Source: an uncultured Bacteroides sp.
Lineage (GTDB): Bacteria > Bacteroidota > Bacteroidia > Bacteroidales > Bacteroidaceae
Length of the DNA: 20,556 nucleotides
Direction of reading: 5' to 3'
Assembly: GCF_905207245.1 (NCBI RefSeq)
Contig: NZ_CAJLKP010000095.1
Span: 1-20,556 of the forward strand
The notes below the pieces were generated by a model that was not told the origin of the DNA, did no database searches, and worked only from the letters and a program-made list of their open reading frames with translations. The translations under genes were made by a program, and so were the position numbers. Numbering within the stretch: position 1 is the first letter of the stretch; the number at the start of each line of letters is the position of its first letter. This document shows, one piece after another, positions 1-7,000 of the stretch.

Positions 1-132
1 AATTCTTTGAATGTTAACGGATTTAACGAGATTTTATTACCTATAAAGTAACGGTCCAAAAACGGCGAAGATTAACGTATGAACTTTTATTATTCTTTAT
101 TTTTTAAATTTATAAATTTAAAGTTTTTTATT
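1..132 (+). promoter_or_regulatory. Leader of the surface lipoprotein gene; promoter not found
   Basis: This AT-rich stretch contains no convincing TAnnTTTG box, so the promoter probably lies before the window. It holds five AACG cores (16-19, 25-28, 50-53, 61-64, 74-77), four of them inside TAACG, which may be regulator sites or chance. The start codon at 133 follows an AT-rich leader without a Shine-Dalgarno sequence, as is usual in Bacteroides. Confidence 0.3.
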
Positions 133-3100
133 ATGAACAAAAAAATTCTAAGTGCAATCCTGTTTGGAGCTTTAATGGTAGGCTTTACAGGAACGTTTAC
201 GTCTTGCAAGGACTACGATGACGACATTAGTAACTTGCAGGGGCAGATTGATGCCAACAAAACGGCCATTGATAAAATCAATGCCTTGGTTAACGGCGGC
301 TCTGTTATTACTGGCGTTACTAAGACGGATAAAGGCGTCACTGTAACATTAAGTAATAATACTTCTTTTGAACTGACCAATGGAGAGAATGGTACTGCCG
401 GTTCTGTTGTGGAAATTGGTGAGAATGGAAATTGGTGGATTGACGGTAAAGATACCGGTAAACCATCTAAAGGTGACTCTACCTCTGGAGCAAATGCACC
501 TACCATTTATTATGAACCGGGTACAACTGGCAGTGAAGATGGTTTCTGGATCAAGGTGACTATTGCTGATGGAAAAACAACAAGAGAAAACACAAACTCT
601 TCTTGGGTAACTAAAAGCACAATCACTGTAGCTGAAACAGATAGCCAATACATCATTAAAGGACTGAAAGATGCTAGCGGTAAGGAATATGGTGATTTAG
701 CTTTAAATAAATATTCTGCTTTGTTTGTATCTTCATTAACTTATATTCCTTCTGTAAAGAGTGACGAATTGGGAGATATCGTATTCTTACCTGTTATCGG
801 TACTGATTACAACTCTACCAAAAGCGCCGCTGTTTATGAATACAACTTGGCTAACACGAAATTCGCAACAACTTTGGTTGATGGTTGGGCAAACTTTGAT
901 TATCAAGTAAATCCGGGCTCTGTAGATCCGAGCAACTATGAAGTTGTAGGATTTACAATGCAAAGTACTTGGTACAAGGCCATGACAAGAGCTGCTGCTA
1001 CGACATTGAATTTAGGCAAGATTACTTCAAGCAAGACTGGTGCTTTGACTGTAAAAGCTAATGCAAAAGACTTTGCTTTGTATTCTACAAACGTTGAATC
1101 TGCATGGAATAATCCAAGTGTATATGCTAACGTTCCTGCTGGTACTAGCAAACATGACTTCAATAACCCTGCAGGTGTAGTTGAGGAATCTCCTTATAGT
1201 GATGATATTTTGGCTGCAAACACTGCATCTCTTCGTGTTTCTAACAAGAATGAAGATGAAGCTAACATCAATGGTAGTTCTGTTGATGCTCCCTATGTAG
1301 CTGTTGCCAGAATGGTTGTTCCTCAGGAAGAAACGGCTATTGCTTTGAATGTTACTAAGTCATATATCGTAACTCCGGAAGCTGATAGAACTGCTGCTGG
1401 TGAAAAGACATTGGACACTCCTAATTTGAAAGAATTGTCTCAGATGTATACTAAAGCAGAAGCTAATGTACAATCTTATTTAGCAAATATACCTGTTCTT
1501 TTGGATGTTCCTTTTGCTGGTACTACTGACTTGAATGAATATGTAGAGGGTATCGCTCGTGAATTTATGACATCTACTGGCTTCACATCGAAGAAGAGTC
1601 AGTATTTGTTGGAGGATTTGAACTTTGATGCTCCTACTTTCAAATTTACTTTAGAAAGCTTCAAACAAGCTGAAGTTGACCAGACTACCAGATACTTGAA
1701 ACTGGAAGATGGTGTAGTTTCATTCGATCAGGAAATAACTGCAGCCATCAATCGCGAACCGGTTGTTAAAGTTCAGATGTATATCGGCACAACTTTGGTT
1801 ATGACTAAGTTGTTGAAGATGAAAGTTATTAATATGGTTCAGGGTACATTGAATTATCCGACATATGACTTGGGTACTAAGACTTTAGGATGTCAACCGT
1901 TAGTAGGTATAGCAAATCAAACCTATCATTCATACAATAACCAGAATTATTCTCCGGTTAATGAAGTAGTTGATAATAAACTTGCTTTTGATTTTGACCC
2001 GGTATTCAATAAATTGGGTATGAGCAAGAGTCAATTTGTTAATACGTATAATTCGGCATATGTTCCGAAGTTTACAAAAGACGGGGTTGCTTATACCGGA
2101 CTTAATATTGGTGTTAATACTTTATTTATTAACGGCTCTGCAACTAGCCAAAATAATTATGTATATTATGCATTAGATAACACATTACTTCCTGGTGAGT
2201 ATGAAATTGAGTTGCATTTTACTACTGGAAGTGAAACAGTTGCTTATAAGGATATTTATGTAACTGCTAAGGTTGTTATCGTATTGCCGACTATTACTGC
2301 ACCGCGTACCACAATTTATTGGTCAAATGAGAATACGGCCGAATTGAATGTAAATGCTCCTGAAACAGGTTATACTCCTAATGAATGTATCTTCAAGTCT
2401 GAGTTGAACTCATTGTTCAAGACTACAAACAAGGTTCTTGATTTGACATTCAACCCGGCTGCACCGACTGCAGGTGACTATGACTGTGTACAGACTAAGT
2501 ACAGATTTACTGCTGATACTAAGGTTCTGAAAGCTGATGGTTCAAGCGCTGGTGCCGTAACCTTCGACAAGACAACTGATGATCGTCTGATTGTATATGT
2601 TGGTGGTGTGGAAGTTGCTAAACTTAGTGCTCCGACAGCAACTGGTCAGACTATTGAGTTGGTTGAAAATGCAACAGTTAAATCATTACTGAGCACTGGT
2701 GCACTGAAGATCACTAATCTTAACCTGATTGCAGAAGGCTTGTCTGAAGATATCTTGGTTAAGAAGTTTGATGTAAACTTCTCAAGACCATTGACTTTGG
2801 CAGAAGCTGCTGTTAAGAGCTTCAAGGATGCTCAAGATATGGGTGATGACTTGAAGTTAACTGATATCATTGCTTTGACTGACTGGAGAAATAAAGCCGT
2901 TGTAATTGATGGTGCTAAAACTACTAATCTGGAAGAGTTCTACGCCGTTGAATACTTCTCACCTGCAATGTTTGTCAACACTAATGGTTTGCTGGATAAC
3001 AGTAAGATCTATACTAACTTGAAGAAGAATGCCGCAGGTGACTATGCACCGGATAACTCGATTACAACTTTGGCTCAGGCTGTGGCAAATAAGGTTATGC

Positions 3101-3297
3101 TGCCTGATTATACCAAGTTGACCGTTAAGGGTACTACTACTGCTGCTTCTTCAACAGACAGTGATTGGGTATTGAACTATAAGACTAACATGTCTACTTT
3201 GCTGGAAACTTACTACATGTGGGTTCCTGTAACTGTAAGCTATAAGTGGGGTACAGTAACTGGATATGTTAAGATTGCAGTTGACCCGGTTAACTAA
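133..3297 (+). CDS. Large surface lipoprotein, S-layer/PL29-N-terminal-like
   Basis: The product is 1054 aa. The start is the ATG at 133, not the in-frame ATG at 79, because only residues from 133 onward give a signal peptide (MNKKIL, hydrophobic core, TFTSC with Cys25); the 18 codons before it are AT-rich leader. Directly after Cys25 comes KDYDDD, an acidic patch like the Bacteroides lipoprotein export signal, so surface exposure is likely. A short coiled coil follows (ISNLQGQIDANKTAIDKI, about residues 34-51), then a Gly/Asn-rich segment ending in GNWWIDGKDTG, typical of PL29-lyase N-terminal regions. The remaining 900 or so residues are beta-rich, Thr/Ala-rich and show no catalytic motif I recognise. 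Architecture and size resemble Bacteroides S-layer or other major surface proteins; this is inference, and a polysaccharide-binding lipoprotein is the main alternative. The gene is closed by two hairpins and appears monocistronic. Confidence 0.8.
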   Translation: MNKKILSAILFGALMVGFTGTFTSCKDYDDDISNLQGQIDANKTAIDKINALVNGGSVITGVTKTDKGVTVTLSNNTSFELTNGENGTAGSVVEIGENGNWWIDGKDTGKPSKGDSTSGANAPTIYYEPGTTGSEDGFWIKVTIADGKTTRENTNSSWVTKSTITVAETDSQYIIKGLKDASGKEYGDLALNKYSALFVSSLTYIPSVKSDELGDIVFLPVIGTDYNSTKSAAVYEYNLANTKFATTLVDGWANFDYQVNPGSVDPSNYEVVGFTMQSTWYKAMTRAAATTLNLGKITSSKTGALTVKANAKDFALYSTNVESAWNNPSVYANVPAGTSKHDFNNPAGVVEESPYSDDILAANTASLRVSNKNEDEANINGSSVDAPYVAVARMVVPQEETAIALNVTKSYIVTPEADRTAAGEKTLDTPNLKELSQMYTKAEANVQSYLANIPVLLDVPFAGTTDLNEYVEGIAREFMTSTGFTSKKSQYLLEDLNFDAPTFKFTLESFKQAEVDQTTRYLKLEDGVVSFDQEITAAINREPVVKVQMYIGTTLVMTKLLKMKVINMVQGTLNYPTYDLGTKTLGCQPLVGIANQTYHSYNNQNYSPVNEVVDNKLAFDFDPVFNKLGMSKSQFVNTYNSAYVPKFTKDGVAYTGLNIGVNTLFINGSATSQNNYVYYALDNTLLPGEYEIELHFTTGSETVAYKDIYVTAKVVIVLPTITAPRTTIYWSNENTAELNVNAPETGYTPNECIFKSELNSLFKTTNKVLDLTFNPAAPTAGDYDCVQTKYRFTADTKVLKADGSSAGAVTFDKTTDDRLIVYVGGVEVAKLSAPTATGQTIELVENATVKSLLSTGALKITNLNLIAEGLSEDILVKKFDVNFSRPLTLAEAAVKSFKDAQDMGDDLKLTDIIALTDWRNKAVVIDGAKTTNLEEFYAVEYFSPAMFVNTNGLLDNSKIYTNLKKNAAGDYAPDNSITTLAQAVANKVMLPDYTKLTVKGTTTAASSTDSDWVLNYKTNMSTLLETYYMWVPVTVSYKWGTVTGYVKIAVDPVN

Positions 3298-3315
3298 TTG
3301 AAACTTGATCTCCTT

Positions 3316-3345
3316 AAACTACAGTCTGTAAAAAGACTGTAGTTT
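3316..3345 (+). terminator. Hairpin after surface lipoprotein gene (first of two)
   Basis: A perfect 12-bp stem (AAACTACAGTCT, 3316-3327, with AGACTGTAGTTT, 3334-3345) encloses a 6-nt loop, 18 nt after the stop codon. No U-tract follows, so it may protect the mRNA 3' end or act together with the next hairpin rather than terminate alone. Confidence 0.6.
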
Positions 3346-3373
3346 ACATGGATGTTAAATCAATAATCTAAAT

Positions 3374-3405
3374 GAAATGTGCCTTTCGGGGCACATTTCT
3401 TATTT
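3374..3405 (+). terminator. Intrinsic terminator after surface lipoprotein gene (second of two)
   Basis: A perfect 10-bp stem (GAAATGTGCC, 3374-3383, with GGCACATTTC, 3390-3399) with a TTTCGG loop is followed by TTATTT. Tandem terminators suit a highly expressed gene. Confidence 0.7.
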
Positions 3406-3577
3406 AATAGCACAACTACTTTGTGGAGAATAGTCTTTTTTCTGCCACCTTGTCTCTTATCTTGCCATTCTTACCGTTTCCTGCCATTCTTTCTTCTTCT
3501 ATTTCCTTGTCTGATCTTCTTATTTTTGATATAGATCAAGAAATATGTTATAAAACATGCTTTTTCGTCTATTATCA
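3406..3577. other. Pyrimidine-rich intergenic stretch with short dyads
   Basis: No gene is visible here. The strand shown is T/C-rich and repeats TGCCA at 3443, 3463 and 3482, about 19-20 bp apart. Two small palindromes follow, TTGAT-N4-ATCAA (3526-3539) and ATGTT-N4-AACAT (3545-3558), with centres 19 bp apart. A TATTTTTG at 3521-3528 could be an upstream -7 box but has no well-spaced -33 element. These could be operator sites for the promoter just downstream. Confidence 0.3.
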
Positions 3578-3608
3578 CTTGTTGTCTTGAACAAAGGTCT
3601 TATTTTTG
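3578..3608 (+). promoter_or_regulatory. Predicted Bacteroides promoter for the small-peptide unit
   Basis: The -7 box TATTTTTG (3601-3608) matches TAnnTTTG exactly. A -33 element CTTG (3578-3581) lies 19 bp upstream, the normal spacing. Transcription would begin near 3615-3620, giving a leader of about 45 nt before the first small ORF. Confidence 0.5.
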
Positions 3609-3663
3609 TGTTGTAAAACATATAATCAATAGGATAACAAGTTTTTTAAAGGAGGATAACAAA

Positions 3664-3741
3664 ATGAAAATGTTAAAGAAAATTTTTAAGCACATCAGCG
3701 AAGCTGATAAGCATGTTTGGGGTTACTCAACTATTTACTAA
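3664..3741 (+). CDS. Small peptide, 25 aa, strong Shine-Dalgarno
   Basis: The ORF begins MKMLKKIFKHISEADKHV and ends WGYSTIY. It is preceded, at 8 nt spacing, by AAAGGAGG (3648-3655), a full match to the anti-Shine-Dalgarno sequence; such sites are uncommon in Bacteroides, which argues for real translation. The N-terminal half is cationic and could form an amphipathic helix; the C-terminal end is aromatic. There is no signal peptide or membrane segment. The codons for ISEAD (3694-3708) form a perfect hairpin, ATCAGC-GAA-GCTGAT. The stop codon lies inside a second hairpin (3719-3745). I do not recognise the family. It could be a functional microprotein or a leader peptide whose translation controls the downstream hairpin. 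Confidence 0.55.
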   Translation: MKMLKKIFKHISEADKHVWGYSTIY

Positions 3742-3750
3742 CCCCCTTTT
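3719..3750 (+). terminator. Attenuator-like hairpin overlapping the 25-aa ORF stop
   Basis: GGGGTTA (3719-3725) pairs with TAACCCC (3739-3745) across a 13-nt loop and is followed by CTTTTA. The right arm begins with the stop codon TAA of the 25-aa ORF, so a ribosome finishing that ORF would cover the hairpin. Read-through would feed the second small ORF. The attenuation role is inference. Confidence 0.45.
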
Positions 3751-3804
3751 AGATTGTGTGTATTTAGATTTTGATTTTTAGGTATTAGTTTAATTTTTAA
3801 GGTT

Positions 3805-3897
3805 ATGAAAAAAAAGATTTTTAAAACATGGAGAAACATTCTCGCCGAAGTAGGTCGGAACGAGATGTTAATGATGGGGTATACCCTAAAGAAGTAA
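3805..3897 (+). CDS. Small peptide, 30 aa
   Basis: The ORF begins MKKKIFKTWRNILAEVG and ends MGYTLKK. It starts 63 nt after the first small ORF, with a weak AAGG four bases before the spacer to ATG, and ends 25 nt before a strong terminator. It shares a KKIFK N-terminal core and a GY-S/T element near the C-terminus with the 25-aa peptide, so the two may be diverged relatives. It is basic, has no signal peptide and belongs to no family I recognise. Being bracketed by a promoter and terminator with a neighbour of similar make-up is the main support for calling it a gene. Confidence 0.5.
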   Translation: MKKKIFKTWRNILAEVGRNEMLMMGYTLKK

Positions 3898-3922
3898 GAA
3901 AGCATTTTAACTAGACTTTATG

Positions 3923-3963
3923 GAGCGAGGAGTACGTCCAGAAACGTATTCCTCGCTCTTTTT
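3923..3963 (+). terminator. Strong intrinsic terminator of the small-peptide unit
   Basis: A 15-bp stem (GAGCGAGGAGTACGT, 3923-3937, with ACGTATTCCTCGCTC, 3944-3958; one G-T wobble) with loop CCAGAA is followed directly by TTTTT. This is the best rho-independent terminator in the window. Confidence 0.85.
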
Positions 3964-4028
3964 ATATCCTTCTGAAAGGTTTTTTATATAAAAAACAGCA
4001 TTTGTTTAAACTTTATTCCTTTCCTTTG

Positions 4029-4050
4029 TTGTTAGTACAAAGACTAACAG
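4029..4050 (+). promoter_or_regulatory. Dyad in the leader of the macroglobulin gene
   Basis: TGTTAGT (4030-4036) and ACTAACA (4043-4049) form a perfect inverted repeat with a 6-nt spacer, ending 12 bases before the start codon at 4061. It could be an operator or an mRNA hairpin affecting initiation. A TTTG at 4001-4004 and TTCCTTTG at 4021-4028 resemble -33 and -7 boxes, but the spacing (16 bp) and the second base of the -7 box are off, so I do not call a promoter. Confidence 0.35.
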
Positions 4051-4060
4051 AATAGTATCC

Positions 4061-7000
4061 ATGGAAAGAATTCAAAGAATTTGTAGTTTAGTGCTGCTAG
4101 CGGCATTCCTGGGTTGTATGCCCGTGCTGCATGCGCAGTCGTTTGATAAGTTGTGGAAACAAGTGGAGCAGGCACAACAGAAGAGCCTGCCACAAACCGT
4201 AATTAAACTGACGGATGAGATATTCCGGAAGGGGGAGAAAGAAAAAAATACCCCGCAGATGTTGAAAGCCTATATGTGCCGGAGAGCTAATCAGGATATG
4301 TTGACGCCTGATAGTTTCTATGTCAATCTGCAAGGATTAGAGCAATGGGCTAAGTTGGAAGAGAATACAGTTAGCCGTGCCGTGCTCAATTCGCTGGTAG
4401 CTAATATCTATGCCGATTATGCGGCCGGTAACCGTTGGGAATTACGAAAACGTACTTCGCTCGATTTGGAAGGAGATGCCTTGCCGAAGGATATCCGTGA
4501 GTGGAGCGGTAACTTGTTTATGCAACAGGTTATGAAATATACCGGTGAGGCTCTGAAAGACTCGGTTGAGCTGCTGAAAACATCCTCACGCAGTTACGTT
4601 CCTTTTGTAGTTTTGGGAGATGCAAGTGAGTATTATCACCATGATATGTATCATTTGCTGGCGTCGCGATCCATTGAAGCTTTACAAAACGTGTCAGACT
4701 TTGATACGGATACACTTGTGAAAAGTAAAATCATGGACATTTACGGGCAGATGATTCATACCTACCGGAAGATGCCGGATCGGGAGGATGCAGCCGTATT
4801 GACCATGTTGGACTACATGAAGTGGCGCAATCAGAGGGAAGATGTATTGCTTCGTCCCCGTGCTTTAAAAGAAGGAGAGAGTGATGCTCCGAACCAATAC
4901 CTGCGTGCGCTGGATCGTATTATTAAAGATTATGCCAAGCGTGATGTTTGTGCAGAAGTCTATCTGGCTAAGGCGCGTTACTATCGCAATGAACAGCAAA
5001 ATCAGAAAGCTTTGCAGCTTTGTGATGAGGCTGTCAGACTGTATCCCGATTACAAACGCATTTCGGCGTTGCGCGATTTGAAGGAAAATATCTTGCAGCC
5101 CCAGTTGACTTTGAATACAAATAAAATTATGTATCCCGGTGATTCCTTGTCATTGCGGGTTACTCATAAGAATCTGGATGGTTTTACGGTCAACCTGTAT
5201 CGTACCACTCTGACGGAATCTGTTTCTGATATTCCGGAGATTAACTCTGATTTCTACAAGAAATATACTCGTAAAGTAAAGACGGAGCACTTGCCTTTGA
5301 CACCCTCGAAAGACTACCAGTTGGCTTCCAGTACGTGCCGCGTCTTGCTGCCTGATGAACCGGGTATTTATGTATTGCAGATTGTGCCTGATGCTAAAGA
5401 AGGGAAGAGTTCGGAAAACTTCATTTACCTTACCCGGTTCAAGGTGCTGACGATGGCCCTGTCTGGAAATAATAATGAAGTAGTGGTACTGGATGCCGAA
5501 ACCGGCAATCCTGTTGCTGATGCCGAAGTCATTTTCTATTCTACCTATTATATAGGAAAGGATAACAAAGAAGTGGAACGGAAGAAAACAGATGCATCCG
5601 GTAAAGTAATGTATAAATCGGATTCAAGAATTCGTTCTCTGGTTGCCAGAAAAGGAGCAGACCAGTCAATGCCTCTTCAACGTGTGTCCTCCGGTTCTTT
5701 TGTGAGTTGGGGAGATGGTATTGAAAAACCCGTTAATAACTTGAAGTTACTGACTGACCGTTCTTTATATCGTCCCGGACAAGCTGTTTATGTAAAAGGT
5801 ATAGCTTATACTCAAAAGGGTGATACGGCTGATGTTATCCCGAATATGGTTTATGAAGTGGTGCTACGTGATGTAAACCGCAGGGAGATTTCCCGGAAAG
5901 AACTGCGTACCAATGAATTTGGCTCATTTACAACTGAGTTTATGCTTCCCACAGCCTGTCTGAATGGAAACTATATCATAGAGGCTTTCCGTGGTGAGAG
6001 AGAAGGTTGGGCGAACATACAAGTGGAAGAATATAAACGTCCGACCTTCGATATTGTATTTGATTCTCAGAAAGCATCCTATCAGGTAGGAGACAGTGTA
6101 CAAGTGAAAGGTAAGGCAAGTTCATTTAGTGGTGTGCCTTTGCAGGGACTGGAATTGAACTATACAGTTACCCGGAATATTTATTCGTGGTGGCGGGGAT
6201 ATGGAAATGGGGGAACGCCTATCGCGTCCGGTAACGTAACCATAGGCGATGACGGAGAGTTCATCATCCCTGTTCGTCTGAAAGGTGATGAGAATGAAGA
6301 TAATAAGAATATGTATTATACCTATCGGATAGAAGCAACCGTCACGAACCAGGCGGGTGAAACGCAAACAGCCATGACGTCATTGGCGGCAGGTAGCCGT
6401 TCGGTGGTTCTCTCTGTTGATGACGAAGACCGTATCTGCAAGGATGATAGTATTCACCTCACTTTCTATGCGAAGAATCTTAACGGAGAACCGGTAGCTC
6501 TGAAAGGAGATTATCGACTGGTGCAGGTAGTGAACGGAGATTCGTTGGTTCGCATCAGTGGTAATTTTGATTCTAATGTAGCAACTTTGTTGCCGGAATG
6601 GAAGAATTTACCTTCCGGTGAATATGAACTGCAACTGAAAGCTAAAGACGATCAGGGTAGAAACGTGGACTTTGAAAAGGAAATCGTACTTTTCTCTTAT
6701 GATGATAATCGTCCTGTGGTGAAGTCCGACGTTTGGTTTTATGCTCGCAATGAAGAGTTTGACACCGGACATCCGGCACAGTTCTGCTTTGGGACTTCCT
6801 ATAAAGACGCTTATGTGATGCTGGATATATTTAGTGGTAAACAGCGTCTGGATAGCAAGATACTTCAGTTGTCCGACTCCATAGTACGTTTCGATGTTCC
6901 TTATTTGGATGCGTATGGTGATGGAATAGAATATCTCTTCACTTTCGTCAAGGATGGCAATGTTTATTCGAAATCCGTAATCTTAAGAAAACGTTTGCCG

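Noticed and set aside
79..132. N-terminal extension of the surface lipoprotein from ATG 79
   Set aside because: The 18 extra codons are AT-rich, Phe/Lys/Asn-biased leader sequence and would bury the lipoprotein signal that begins at 133.
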